A DNA stretch of 64,000 bases. Origin: Crotophaga sulcirostris. Lineage: Eukaryota; Chordata; Aves; Cuculiformes; Crotophagidae. Positions 52,139-64,000 of this stretch are shown here, piece after piece; the stretch's first letter is position 1; each line of letters begins with the position of its first letter. The notes beneath the pieces were generated by a model. The model did no database searches and was not told the origin of the DNA. It saw nothing but the letters and a program-made list of their open reading frames with translations. Where the stretch lies: NCBI GenBank assembly GCA_013397455.1, contig VYZB01000097.1, forward strand, positions 575,508 to 639,507. The letters are read 5' to 3'. The position numbers and the translations under genes were made by a program.

Positions 52139-54085
52139 CTAAAGCTTGTTTCATGAGCACTAACATTGCCTTCATGCTCTGTTGCTGCCCTGGTTTCTGA
52201 TATAACCATGCTTCAGTTTCTGCTCCATTTTTTCTCTCAGTAAAGACTGCTTTTGGACCTTTTCTGTCCCAGCCACTAACGTATTGAAATCTGCAGTTTA
52301 GTGTGTCTGAGAACTGAAATTATCTGTCAGATACAGCTGAAATTGGAAAAGGGTTACAAGATTATGAATAGAGAGGTCAATAACAGGCACTGAAGATGAT
52401 TGTTAACAGCAATCTTATTTGCATAGGAAAACAAACTAGAAAGCCTGCTGCTGTCTATAAACTACCACATTTCTCCCTACAAAATACAAACTGCTTTGTT
52501 TAGGTTTTCTAGAAATAAGTGGGGCCAAAAAGAAGGTCTTGCTATGATAGAAACTTTTTGAAGACCTGGGTATGATATGAAACCAAGGAAAAGACTCCTG
52601 ATGGCCAGGCAGAGTTCACGTAAAACACATACAAACAGTGAGACAAGGGGCAGAATGAAAACTGAAATTTCATACTAAATTGCAGCTGGCATCAGTGAAA
52701 TCCCCTCTCCTAATTCACTCTGCAGTAACCGCAAAGACATTATAAGGATATTATCATTTAAATACTGGTAATAATAACACAGAAGAACAGACACATTGGA
52801 ATTTGAGCTGGCCAAAGCTTTTAGGTTTTCCATTTTAAATAATTTCCACATTCCTGATTCTTTCCCCTCTTTGTTTAGAGTTCTTGGGACATCTCAGGTG
52901 TTAAAAGCAAATGAAAAGAAAAACTGTGGCAAACACTATGAAAATGTATGAGATCTCAGCCTAAATGTTTTCTGTTTTCATATATCTGAAAAGTGAAGCA
53001 ATATCCTGCTTGTCAAATTTCAGTTATGGTGTATTTTCTTTCTAGAAAATTAAAAAAAAATCCAGCCCTTCTCTCCTCCTTTCCAAGTCAAAGGAATGAT
53101 AGGTTCATATTTACATATATTTCCACTTGAACTGAAGATAAGGATTTTTAAAAAGCGAGGAAAAAAGCTAGCAAAAGTATCTCTAATCTGTTTTGAACTG
53201 GATAATTAAATTGATAATTATTCCTACCTTCTTCCTTTTTCAGGGTCCTCTCTGTCTTTCCTTTGGAAATTCCTTGCATCGTTTCAACAACAGTTCCTAG
53301 TTCATTAATTCAGGCTTAGGCATCCACTTCTTTTAAAATGGAGTTACCTCAATCATTTTCTGGTCACGCAAGTAACCTTCTTCTCATTTTTTTTTTCTCT
53401 CAAAAGCAAATCCACTAGTATTATATTTCTCTACCAAAGAACAAATATATGAATTACAAATTCTTCCTTCTTCCCCCTCACAACAGCCCATTGATTTCAT
53501 GCACACTTTCCCAGAAAATCCAGCAGCTTCACATTCTCCCTGCCCCCAAATCCATCAGGTTTCCCATTCCCACAGTCTATTCCGGCCGCTCTGAACACAT
53601 CATGCTTCCTTATTCCCAAGGACTCAATAAACAGCCCAGAAGCAGGATGTCTTCTGTGGTAGCTCTTCGGTATAACAGCACCAGCATGACAATGGCAGCA
53701 GATGGGCTGCCTTGCAAACCTCTGCTAACAGTACAACGTGACAAACCAGTCTTCCTGCCGAGCTGTAATTTTTGGCTGGTTGGTAGACTAGGAAGTGGAA
53801 GAATCCAACGTCCCTCGCTACTGTGCGTTAGACAAGAAACAAAAGCTGTCCCCTCCCTCATTGATTTCACAGAAAGACCTGCACATCATACAGACAATAT
53901 GTACTGCCCCATCTTCCTTTATTGAGCTCGAGAAACCAAACACTTCCCACTGCTACATCACCTGTCTTCCCATGGAATGCTAAAAAGATTATTCCTGTGG
54001 TATATACCTGTGTGTCTTGCTTTCAAACCACAGAAAAAGGACAGATTGTTGTTGTTCCCTTGCCTTGGTGATAACCGGAGTAGAT

Positions 54086-54183
54086 GGTGTGGGGGTGTGT
54101 GTATGAGGGGGGTATGTGTGTGTGTACACGTGTGTGTGTGTGCATGCATGTATGTGTGTGTGAGTGCATGTATGTGTGTGTGT
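54086..54183. repeat. GT-rich compound microsatellite
   Basis: About 100 bases of interrupted (GT)n with GTAT, GCAT and G-run interruptions ('tgtgtgtgcatgcatgtatg'). The overlapping ORFs with Cys/Val-rich peptides are artefacts of it. Confidence 0.95.
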
Positions 54184-55910
54184 TAAAGTTCCTCAATCCT
54201 TTCGGAGATACTCTGTTTGAAAGTAGTAGTAATTTCTATCATGACTATAAGAAATTAGTGAATTTCCAAGTATTCTATTATTTTAAATTGTTTGATTTAT
54301 TAGGCTCAGTACTCTAAACATTTACAAATGTTTTTATGTTACTGATATTATTACATGGAAATCAGTTCTGGCAAATTCATACAAGGCAAAGGTGTTATAT
54401 AATTTGACTGCAAAAATAATTGTTACTATAATGAAAAAGAAGGTCTTTAATTTACTTACTTGGCAGAAACCAAAAGAAGGTCATTGTCTTCGATGTTACT
54501 TTCGGGAACAACTCCCGGAGGTTGTCCTTTAATACCTTTTCAAAGTAATTAAATTACTTATTATTTGATCATCTAAATATGGCATATAGAACTCCATAAT
54601 AAACCGAGTGGTCTATTCTGTTAATAAACAAAACTTCATTAGCATTTTCATCACAGTAACACTAAACCTCACAAAACAAAAAAATATTTTACTTATAGTA
54701 ATATCCTACAATATAAACAACTTTTTTCTCACAATAACTGATCTACTACAAATACAAATTTACTCTCTTCTTTCTCTACTTTGGAAACACACTCCAGTTC
54801 TGTTAAGATGACAGACCATAAAATAGTTACAAGTTAATCCTTGCAAACTGAAAACTCCCAAATTTCTTGTTCCCCTCCCTCTTGGCAAGAATTAAAGACT
54901 TCCTCTTTCACACAGCGAATCTCCTTTTCCCACATATTTGCTGTCAGAGTTGTGTTTCACTAGGTCTTTTATGCTAAAAATCTAAATTCTCTCCTTTTTT
55001 TTTTTTTGTGACTGAAATCCATACGTACAGGCAATAGGAGTAGTAAGAAAACACATATTCTTTCTCCTCTTTCAAGGCACTGACTCTCCAGTGTCTAGAG
55101 GTATTTCTTTCCTTTTCTTGCATTCAGTACCATACAGAAGAGAATTAACAGCCTTATTTTTAGAAGTTCATATATGCCTTGCATATGTATATGAAAAATG
55201 TTGTGATTCCTGTCAGATTGCTTGTTCATGTCACCTTTTCCTCCTAAAAAGGACCTGTTTCAGTTGCTTCTTTGCTGCTAACCCAAGGAAGAACGAGCAG
55301 CAAAGAGGTGAGATGCAGAGGCAGCACGAATATGTCAAAATGTGGGAAGGGAGATGTTCTGCACTGATGGAGCAAAACCAGGAAAACCAGCACTATATCC
55401 TAGTTTTACATTACAGCTGCTAGAAACCCTCTTGGTTCCCCCGTTTACACCAGTTGCATCAGTGAGGCTTAAAACCGTGACAGTCCACCTTCCACATGAA
55501 ATCCATCTGCAAACTTCAGTGTTTCTGCATGAATATAGCTCAACAGTTCATAAAAGTTCCCATCATTTCCCTTGGAAAAATATGCTCATGTATTACTATT
55601 CCAACTGTGTTTTCATAATTCTCCAACTCCTTTAAGAACCTGATTATGTGCAGATCTATATAGCTACAGTCTATACGGATCCAAAATTCCCTTGTAAAAT
55701 CGATCACAGTGTTTGCAGTAGTTTCTGCCAAATTAGTCACAATCTGACTTTTATGGTGTGAAACGTACAGTAATTATTTATTCCATTATCCATCTCTGTT
55801 ATTTTCAGTGACATGAAGCTAGGTGGAAGTTGAAAGCTCACACCTCATGGAGCTAACCTAAAGAGAAAAAGAATACTCCTACCAAAACAACTTTATCAAT
55901 GGGAGTCAGC

Positions 55911-55934
55911 AGAGATGTTAAAAGAGATGTTAAA
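55911..55934. repeat. Perfect 12-bp tandem duplication
   Basis: agagatgttaaa occurs twice in a row without mismatch; a further partial copy (agagatgtta) appears about 20 bases downstream. Confidence 0.85.
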
Positions 55935-57540
55935 AGTGACACCTCAGGTGAGAGATGTTACTATAGCTGATTCTAAATATCAGTCTTAATGTGGAACCAA
56001 TGTTTCCTTGAGACCTTTTTTTCCAGGCTACTACCCACCTTTTCAGTAATACTTTTGAAGAGGCTTGACCTAGTGTTGGGATTGTACATCTTTCAGAATG
56101 GGTTGTCATGTCCAAGCTGACAATTGATTTTGCTATAAGAAATTGTCTCATGTCCTGCATTCTACATTAAGACCAGCAGTGTTAGAGCATCTCAAACCTC
56201 CATCTGGCCACTCTGCCACACCAGAGCTGCTCTTGCGGATGTGTCCTGCTACGTGCAAAACATGCTCTATGAACTGCGAGTGAACTCCCTCACTGTGATC
56301 TAAAGATGTTGGCAGGGAAAATCTTCAGTTGCTCTTTTCAAAGCTCTGTGGTTGTGTGAGATCAGGAGCCTTAGGATGGACGGCAGTTTAAGTTGTCTTT
56401 GAAATGTTTGCTTTTAACCCAGTTGTTTTGTAGTAGAAAGCACTTTCATTTCTTCTTGTCATTCCTTAGCACTTTTATTTGAACACAGTGTTTATTAGTA
56501 CATTATGACCATCAACTTAAGACATCAGCTTTTTTTCTATTAAAAAAAGAATCCTTCTGTGTTGAAATAAATGGTATCATGTCTGAATCTTGAGAACATC
56601 TTTTAAAGGATTTTGTTTTATGCATTTTAATGTGCCAAAAATGCATGCATCCTGATTTACAACATATATATTTATACACTTGTGCAAGTAAAGCAACTCA
56701 ATTACTAATTCACAGACCTCTACAGTGAGCGTTTAATGGCAAATATATTCCCTAGAACACTTTTGGATCAGACCAGCCATGCCTGGTTCAAGGAAGGTCA
56801 GAGCCCAAAACCGGCATCCAATAGAAGCTTCAAATGCAACAACTTTATTTCAGGGGGGAAGAAACTTTAGGCACATGGACATAGAGTCAGGCTGTGGCAC
56901 TTGGCCTGTGAGCCATGTTTGAGGCTGTTTTGTTTAGTAGAACAGATGAAATCTATGTCCTATGCAGTGTGGTTTTTTATTGCTACTGTGTGAAATAACA
57001 CATTGCAATGATGACTTTGATTAAAAGAACAATTTAAAACAAGTTATTCATGCTTTTCTGCTCAGTTCTTCTGGCAAATTGTATATTAGAAAGGAGTAAG
57101 ACATTATGAAAATGTAATTTTTTTCATTTTTGAGTGAATAGCTGTCAAGGGAAATCCTGACTAGCATTAAAACCAGAAAACAGGAAAAGGTGTGGGTTTT
57201 TTGTTTTTTGTTTTTTTTTCTAAATACTAGTATTAAAACCCAAAATTGGTCGAATAAAAGTAATCTCGTTATTCAATTATTATTTTTTCCAATAAAAAAA
57301 TCTCTTTATAGCCGGCCTTTTTATGCAAAACCTAACTCACGACAGTTTCCCTTGCTAATTATTGATGACATTTTTTTCCAAATACTTTTTTTTACTCCAG
57401 TTATTCCAATATTGAATGGAATCCAAGACTGTGCAATTAATGTTCAGTTGGTCACATTTTCTCTCTGTTTAATTTCAGAGACTTTTTTGCAAGAGGCTTT
57501 AGTAATGTCAGCAATCCACTATGTTTTAGGATAACGTGAG

Positions 57541-57600
57541 CCCAGTTCTGCGCTGCACAACATGGAGTTCATTGATATCAGTCAAGTTACACAAGATTTC
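57541..57600. repeat. Faint ancient amniote repeat remnant
   Basis: 'catggagttcattgatatca', 'gtcaagttacacaagatttc' and 'gagcagaattt' resemble a recalled old repeat with core 'ggagttacaccagg' and a 'attgaagtcaatgga' palindrome. Diverged, moderate to low confidence. Confidence 0.35.
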
Positions 57601-58370
57601 ATGGAGCAGAATTTAGAATCAATATATTCTTATTGCACTTAATCTATTATTCTTCTTAATCTCCAGAGAAAGAGATTTTTTTGCTTGAGAACATTTTTAT
57701 CTAACTAGGTAAGTAAGTTTTACCTTCAGATTTTTTTTATAAATAACTTTCTTTCTTGTATAGAATATAAGAATGCTAGTGAATCAATGGCAATATTAAG
57801 TAATATTTTTGGTGTTTGGGGGTTTTTTGTTTAGTTTTTCTGGTTTTGCTTTTTTTTTTCTAAATAGCACTTCAGACAAAAACTTTTGAATACAAGACAC
57901 GATCACATATGCAGTAATTTCTGCAACAAAAAACCTGGAGAAGGAATACTCCTGACTCAAATAGCTTGGGTGTCAGGAAAGTCCTTTGGAAATGTGATAA
58001 TGGCAGCTTATGAGAGCTAAGTTTTCTTTTTCTCCAGCTTTGTCTCTTGGTCTGATAAAACTTTCTCAACGATATAACTCAAGCATCAATTTCACATACC
58101 AGTTCCCTAAAGGTGTTTGATGAGATAACATATATCCAATTCATGTGTTGCTTTCCAAGCAATACATATCTTCACTAACTCAGGCCTCAAAAGTGAGCCA
58201 AGAATCCTAAAGAAATATATATAGGCCTCACTTCAATAGTTGTCAAATTAGTAAGGACTAATGAGGATGAGGATCAGGCCACTTCTGCAAACTCATGCAT
58301 AGATTGAGAAGATTATAATCTAAAAATGTAATTCAAAAAAGATTTAGAAGGGTGCTTCATTTTACATGTG

Positions 58371-58460
58371 TAGACAGTCCCAAAGAAATCAATGGGATTA
58401 TTGATGTAAGTAAAGTTAAATGCACACATAAATCTCTGTAAAGTTACGACCCATGGATCC
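58371..58460 (+). repeat. Ancient palindromic amniote repeat remnant
   Basis: 'agtcccaaagaaatcaatgg' followed by 'taagtaaagttaaatgcaca' and 'aaatctctgtaaagtta' matches the recalled core 'agtcccattgaaatcaatgg ... taagtaaagttaagcaca ... taagtctttgca'. The first part is palindromic (agtccca / tgggatt). It is related to the copy at 28345-28525. Confidence 0.5.
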
Positions 58461-60119
58461 AGTCTTGCATTTATCTTCAATATTGGTTTTAGTACTACAG
58501 ACAATTTCATTGATGACTTAAATATGCCCACACATAGTATTATCTCATATTCATGGCTGCAGGTATCTAGTTGAACAAGTCTTTAGATAATGTGTGCAGT
58601 GACAAGAAAGAGATAATTTTTTTTTCAGTCTGCTCACTTTTAGTATTGTAATCCTAACCAGCTTTAAACACTTCTCCTTTTTTTTTTCATTTTAACTCTG
58701 AAAGTATAGAAAATATTCCTTAATACTAAGTTAATTTATTTCTTCAGTCTTCATCAGGATGCTTGATTCCACCACCCCTAGTTATTAACTTAATTTATAA
58801 TTAGATTATTAGTGATAAATTGGTCTCCCCCTTACTCATATTTGGACTAGATCATATTTGATTCTTATGTTATAGTTGGTTTAGTGTTCCCTTTCCTATA
58901 GGAATTTCCCTTCCCTTTACCTAAGCAAATATGACCTAACCTCATGTAACTGCTTTTTTTGACCCTTTGACACTCATTTATGTATATTCAAGCATTTTCA
59001 ATTAAATATAACTGGGCTAAACAGAGGGCTGACCTCATATTTTTACAGCTGTATCACAATTTCTTCTCCATAGGGTTTTCAAACTGTATTTGCTACTATC
59101 CACTTCTCAATAAAGATATGTTAGAAAAAACATTTTTGTACTTATTGTGGATCTCTTGGAGTTTACACTCATGTGTCCTAAAATTTCTACTATGTTTATT
59201 AACTCTGCGTGTCTTTAAATAACTAACTTGATTCTGATCATCTTCCTTTGAAGTACTGTTATCTGAAAATTTTCTGTCTTCAACACTCTAATTTGGTAAA
59301 ACTGAAAGATAATTTTTCCTAGTGAGCTTCATCATGAATACTGATTCTTCACTCTGCCACTGAAACTTAACACGGTATAGCTCTACAGACTTGAGTAAAA
59401 TCATGCTGATATGGAAACATCATAAAAATAGAGGAAGAGAGTACACCAATTTAAATCATGTGGTTTGGAACCGTGATTCTAGTTTCCCTTCATGAGTTCC
59501 ACAAAAAATGGCACGTATTAACTAACAGTAGTAGAATGATATTGGTCCAATGCCTATATGAGTTCAGATCCAATCCTTATATAATATGGTCAGACAGGTG
59601 AAAACTGAGGTAGCAGCTGTAACCTGAATTTGCCAGTTAATACATCAATGTACGTGTTTGGGCGTACAGTGTCCACAATGTTTTAATACGGTGATATACT
59701 TTTCTGAGTTAGCTAAGTTTGGCTTTAGTAACATGACCATTTTTAGCTAATCTTTCCATCCACCAGTCACATTATGGGTTTACTCTAGCAAGGATGTTGC
59801 TAGCTATTCGCTGTTCTCTTCAGTGAGGGTTGTGTTTGCAGTACATATCCTGTATTACAACAACTTTGGGTTGTTGCATTACAAAATTGTTTTAATGTCT
59901 TCTAAAATCATCCCACAGGCATTTTCCTAATACCTCCTACCTACATGCATTTGGATGAAGACTGTCCTACCTAGCAATCATTTCCTGAGGCACAGACTCT
60001 GGTATAAACCAAAACTCTCCAGATGACCTACTGCCTTCCTTGCTGCTTGTTTTGGCTCACCTGGGGCTCAGTCAAGGGCCCCTGTCATGCCCAGTCTGTT
60101 TCAGTTCTTCACTGTTCAT

Positions 60120-60505
60120 AGTATCACAGTGTCACAAGGTTGGAAGGGACCTCTGAGATCATCAAGTCCAACCTATAAGCCAACACTAACACCATCTCAT
60201 CACCTAAACCATGGCACTGAGTGCCTCATCCAGTCTTCCCTTAAACACATCCAGGGTCGGCGACTCCACCACCTCCCTGGGCAGTGCATTCCAGTGGCCA
60301 ATCACCCTTTCAGTGAAGAACTTCTTCCTAACATCAAGTCTAAACCTCCCCTGACGAAGCTTAAGTCTGTGTCCTCTAGTTCTGTCACTGGTCACCTGTG
60401 AGAAGAGACCAACGCCCTCTTGACTACAACCTCCTTTTAGGTAGTTGTAGAGAGCAATAAGGTCACCCCTGAGCCTCCTCTTCTCCAGACTAAACAGCCC
60501 CAGCT
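60120..60505 (-). mobile_element. CR1 LINE 3' end, relatively young
   Basis: About 385 bp of CR1 on the minus strand, the best preserved copy here. Its tail reads TGACACTGTGATACTA on that strand, like the copy at 27531-27720 and unlike the octamer-tailed ones. The C-terminal end of ORF2 is open: [20 protein letters not shown], then [20 protein letters not shown] and [20 protein letters not shown], ending SAMV with a stop at 60204-60206. The 5' end is truncated at about 60505. A 7-base match (tgttcat, 60113-60119 and 60515-60521) may be a target duplication, but it is too short to be sure. Confidence 0.95.
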
Positions 60506-62572
60506 GTTTAGTCTTGTTCATTGCAGCTACTATACAGTGCACACGTCATTCAGGAGAAGCCAAAATAAAAAGGTTTGTAAACCACAAGTTTGGATGATAA
60601 ATGTCTGGAAGAAACAGACTGGAAGCAACACTTATAGCAAGCCTGCATAAGAGTGTTCTCCCTGCCGCGGAAATGGAGTGGTTCAAGGAGAAGTGCTATG
60701 TTCACTGGTTCTGGATCATAATTAAACTCCTCAGGAGTTTATATCATCTCTTGGAGAGATGATATACACCCATTCTGGACTCTGTAGACGCATTGCTGAA
60801 AGTTTTGCCTTTAGACTGGAGGCATCTAAACCGATGGACCCTGATCACCTTTTCTGCAGGGCAGCAAGCCCCTCTCCCCCTGTGTAGTCAGTGGACAGGG
60901 ATGGTCGCAGCATACGGTCTAGGAACGGACAAGGAGCTGACTGAATGCAGTGTCTACTTATCTTCACTGGCTGTACGCAAACACGGGGTAGTTCATGGTT
61001 TCCCCACACACAAACCACCCCTGCAGCCTCCTGGTACAGACACCCTGCCTGATGCAGGATTCAGTGTCCACCTTATGTACATTTCAGGGTGGTTTTGCTT
61101 CAATAAGATCTAGCCTGGTCCCATGGGCTGAATTTGTAGCTGGCATGTATTAGGTGTGATCCTGGACTTCTCCTTCCAAGCTAATTTTATCCAAATGGGA
61201 TGTACTTTGTGTGCTTGGAGAAAACCTTGTGATACAAAGAGAAAATATCTGTCTTTGTAGTGAACGTTTCAGATGCACAAATTATTACTAGTTGTGAAGA
61301 ATAGCATTCCTTTCTAATTTAAACCAAAAAAAAAAATTAAAAGAGAGAGAAACTGAACAAATTGATCAGTGAAAAAGCCCCCAACTCTTTATAAATGCAC
61401 AATTAAGTCTGTTTGGCAGTTCAAATCAAGCAGTTCAGCAAAAAGCAAGACCACAAAACCTAGTAAAATAGGACCAATGATAGACAGCTGCAATTTTGCT
61501 GTTCCTAAACAATGACCAAATGCATCTACACTGCTTCAGTCTTAGTATTGCTCAGATATTTGGTCATATGATCACAAAAAAGTGACCTAGTCTACAGCAC
61601 CTTCACCATGCTAAAGCAAAACTGGTGTTTGAAAGAAATGCAATGGGTTGAATTTGGTGTAGACTTTGAGCACATGCTCAAATAAAAGATCCTTGGTTAC
61701 TCAATTTTATCAAGTTTTCATGCAGGTTTCTGCCTTTACTTGCTCACAGCTGACAATATACCTGGTAAAATAACTTCAGGCATCACTACTGAAATGGATA
61801 CCGGCATAGCATCAAAATGCAGTAAGTTGAACCTCTTGAAGTGCACCTTTTTCTTTTAATTCAGTATCAGTGAAGGGTTGCTAGACATGACCCCAAATAA
61901 CCTTCTCTTATAATCCAAGCACTGTCAAGGTTTTGCAGCTAATGTCTTCCTTTGCCATTATTGACTTTATACGCAAATCAGTGAATGCAACTGTGATATA
62001 GGTAAATGGTTTGTAGTAAGAATTGATAGCTTCTAGAAAGGAAGCACAGAGTTGTGGTTCATGGATATAATATTGCACTTCCCTGTTTTCAGAAACACTC
62101 ATCTGAAGTGCTCTAGCTGTTAAGTACTTAAATCAGTATGAAAGGAAGGAGGGAGGAAGGGATTTTATTTACTTCTTAGGAGAAAAAAATGTCTTACAAA
62201 AAAACCACAACTGTGGCAGACAGCCTAGGATTTAGGAGAAGATACCATGATGTTTGGTTCTGCTGTAGGGTTTTTGTAGTTTGCATCATTTACCTTGACG
62301 AAGTAACCCAGAACTTCAGGGTTACCGCTACCTGTCTTCTGCCTGTTATGTCTGCTGTTGACAAGAAAAAGAATTTGCACCTCTAACAATCAGTGCATAC
62401 TTCAAAATTTGTTCCAGAATCTCTTTGAATTCCTAATCTAACAAAACAAAATCTCTGACAACTGTGAAGAAACATTCCAGTGTCAATGCCAAATGCTTAT
62501 TTCCAAAATAAATCAGTAGAATCACATTAAGAAATGCATTCTTCTCACACAACCTCAGACATACATATACAG
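60506..62572. other. Gene-free stretch with adjacent hairpins
   Basis: 60600-61110 is somewhat richer in G+C than the surroundings but shows no recognised gene or repeat; an ORF at 60793-61113 has no motif. Two adjacent inverted repeats lie at 60724-60766. A short GGAA-rich run is at about 62140-62161. Confidence 0.5.
60724..60766. repeat. Two adjacent perfect inverted repeats
   Basis: First hairpin: aaactcc (60724-60730) and ggagttt (60734-60740) around a 3-base loop. Second hairpin: tatatcatctct (60740-60751) and agagatgatata (60755-60766) around a 3-base loop. They share base 60740. The second is a perfect 12-bp stem. Confidence 0.85.
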
Positions 62573-62777
62573 CAAGGATGCCAAACTCAGAGCTCCCACC
62601 ATTCTCCTACTCCTGCAGTGTAACACACGTCACACCTGCTGCACATGTGCCCAGTGCTGGTAGGAGCGCAGGGGCAAGGAGCTCGGTGCTGCCAATGGGT
62701 ACAAACAAGGTGCTGGGCCGGATAAAACAAGGTGGAGGGATGGATTCTGCCTATGGGTCGTGAGTTTGACACCCCTG
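62573..62777. mobile_element. Non-autonomous hAT-type DNA transposon relic
   Basis: The right end reads GAGTTTGACACCCCTG (ending at 62777), the exact terminal sequence of hAT elements whose end is CAGGGGTGTCAAACTC. The left end, CAAGGATGCCAAACTC (from 62573), is its inverted partner with a few changes. Near the right end, 'gggccggataaaa', 'ggattctgcc' and 'tgggtcgtgagtttgac' fit the 'gggccggat...cccgcgggcc' subterminal region of such elements. The flanking 8-mers, atatacag (62565-62572) and atgtatgg (62778-62785), agree at five of eight places and differ only by transitions, as expected of a decayed 8-bp hAT target duplication. At about 205 bp it has no transposase; the ORFs on both strands inside it are chance. 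Confidence 0.75.
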
Positions 62778-62785
62778 ATGTATGG

Positions 62786-64000
62786 CATTTAAGGCAATCT
62801 GGCTACCAAGACTTGTTCTACAGTCGAAGAAGAGGATACCTAAAGAAGCAGCTTGTACCATTTTCCTGGGATGAATGCATATACTCCTGGAGGTGCTACT
62901 TCTTTAACCACAAGGAGTACCTAAATATCTAGCATTGACTGGGTACCTGTAAGACGTGAAATAATGTAAAATCTACACCAACAGAGCTTAAAATATTCAT
63001 AAAATGAAACATAACTAGGAAATGAAACCTCTAAATGTTGTTGTAATGCAAAAGAAGAGGAAAATTGAAGGGTTTTGTCTAGATTTGAAATGCCACGGAC
63101 TTGACTATTTTTTGAAAAAATAGATCTGTCAGGCTGCCAGGAAAGGGTTTGAAAACACTTTTGGCCAGTTCTAGTTGTAGCCATGTGTGTTACCTTGACA
63201 AATGTCTCTGGTCTTTTCATTCTCTGTCTTTGAAAAGCGTCTAACTCAAGAAGGGCTATTGCTCAACAGGGTTTGTAGGACACTAGTCACTCAACGATAA
63301 CTAATTTACGAGCTACGGACTTAAAAATTTTATAAGTTAAATGAGAACAAGGTTTACAACATGCAGAAGTTTACAAGCACGGATGAAACCACTTTCTATG
63401 CTTTGTAGGGAATCTATCGTGATTTTTTTACTGCTAAAATGTTACATATTGGACTTCTTAAGCTCTTAAGGACAAATTATTATATTCATATTATTTTTAT
63501 CTTCTTGTTCTCTCTACATATCTAATAATACTTAGTGTTCCACAGTCGGATGCAAATTTTAACTTTTAATTTGCTAATAAATTTCAGAGTCTTCCATTTG
63601 TGAGACAAAATGTCTATACCTTTAAAATACTATTGAAGTTTTATATTATTGCTTCTTTAAGAAATTTCCAGATGCTGTAATGAGCCAGGGAGTCAGATGC
63701 CTAGAAATTTCAGGAAAAAAACTCATCGTGCAAACTTTTCTGGCTCACTGACTTATTAGACTGTAGCTGAGGTTTAATATGGTCTGCTCTTCTTTGTGAT
63801 GCCAGCTGTATTACTGTTTTAAACACCTATTTCATAAAACATCTAGCACTAATGTCCTATGAATCATTAACAGTGTTGTTTGCAAGATGACTTTAATCTT
63901 CTTCATGTTTTGCTGTAGTAAATTTCCACTTTAATAGAAGCCACAACTGCACACTTAGGTGGAAATTCATTACCCTTCTGCTGAATGGACATATCTACAA
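62786..64000. other. Gene-free stretch, nothing recognised
   Basis: AT-rich unique-looking DNA to the right edge. The ORF on the minus strand at 62921-63220 has no recognisable motif. Confidence 0.5.

Larger units (their letters stand above)
51481..60119. other. Long gene-free stretch with small repeats
   Basis: No recognised gene. It contains a perfect 15-bp inverted repeat (52096-52138), a GT-rich microsatellite (54086-54183), a 12-bp tandem duplication (55911-55934) and two ancient repeat remnants (57541-57600 and 58371-58460). The 158-codon ORF at 53449-53925 lies in a locally C-rich patch and has no recognisable domain. Confidence 0.5.

Noticed and set aside
53449..53925. 158-codon ORF on the plus strand, the longest outside CR1
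   Set aside because: Locally C-rich sequence lowers stop frequency. No domain, signal peptide or splice context was recognised, and an opposite-strand ORF overlaps it. Conservation data would be needed to revive it.
54086..54183. Cys/Val-rich short ORFs
   Set aside because: They are translations of the GT microsatellite.
56757..56850. Possible old CR1 end ('ggatcagacca')
   Set aside because: Only one short landmark fits; the rest does not follow the expected order.
62578..62772. 61-codon ORFs on both strands
   Set aside because: They lie wholly inside the hAT-type relic and mirror each other.
1..64000. tRNA, rRNA, CRISPR array, phage or operon-like gene cluster
   Set aside because: No cloverleaf, rRNA core, regularly spaced repeats or closely packed coding frames were seen; the window is vertebrate repeat-bearing DNA.

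Overview
This window looks like a piece of a bird genome with no recognisable protein-coding gene in it. The evidence for a bird is the repeat content. It holds several copies of the CR1 LINE in both orientations, some with the ATTCTRTG-type octamer tail that ends CR1 elements. It also holds a repeat I recall from many bird assemblies, and old amniote-wide repeat remnants. Nothing resembles bacterial or organelle DNA: there are no operons, rRNA, tRNA or CRISPR. The background is AT-rich by eye, with short chance ORFs, homopolymer runs and few GC-rich islands. It reads as intergenic or deep-intronic sequence; the species cannot be fixed from this window alone.

Layout. 1-235 is an internally deleted CR1 (minus strand) running off the left edge. 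236-690 is a diverged avian interspersed repeat. 1095-2655 is the longest CR1 (minus), with a nearly open reverse transcriptase reading frame broken by single-base frameshifts. 2656-25204 is mostly non-repetitive, apart from a short CR1 tail piece at 12788-13085, some small palindromes and tandem repeats, and two doubtful exon-like ORFs. 25205-25350 is a very old CR1/L3-like 3' end. 27531-27720 is a very short CR1 flanked by a 12-bp direct repeat. 28345-28525 is the best of several copies of an ancient palindromic repeat. 39701-41127 holds two CR1 copies meeting head to head. 43621-44787 is a plus-strand CR1 of the same subfamily as 1095-2655. 47480-47765 is a rare 5'-region CR1 fragment. 50805-51480 is another ancient CR1/L3-like piece. 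54086-54183 is a GT-rich microsatellite. 60120-60505 is a relatively young CR1 3' end. 62573-62777 is a short non-autonomous hAT-type DNA transposon with visible terminal inverted repeats and a decayed 8-bp target duplication.

There is no set of genes working together here. The readable biology is the history of retrotransposon insertion: at least two CR1 age classes, 5' truncation, internal deletion, nested or adjacent insertion, and older DNA-transposon relics. I did not find a convincing novel system. The items most worth checking are the TSD-flanked mini-CR1, the head-to-head CR1 pair, the isolated CR1 5' fragment, the hAT relic, three perfect inverted repeats, and one phase-0 exon-like ORF. 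Family assignments come from recalled consensus features, not from a database search.
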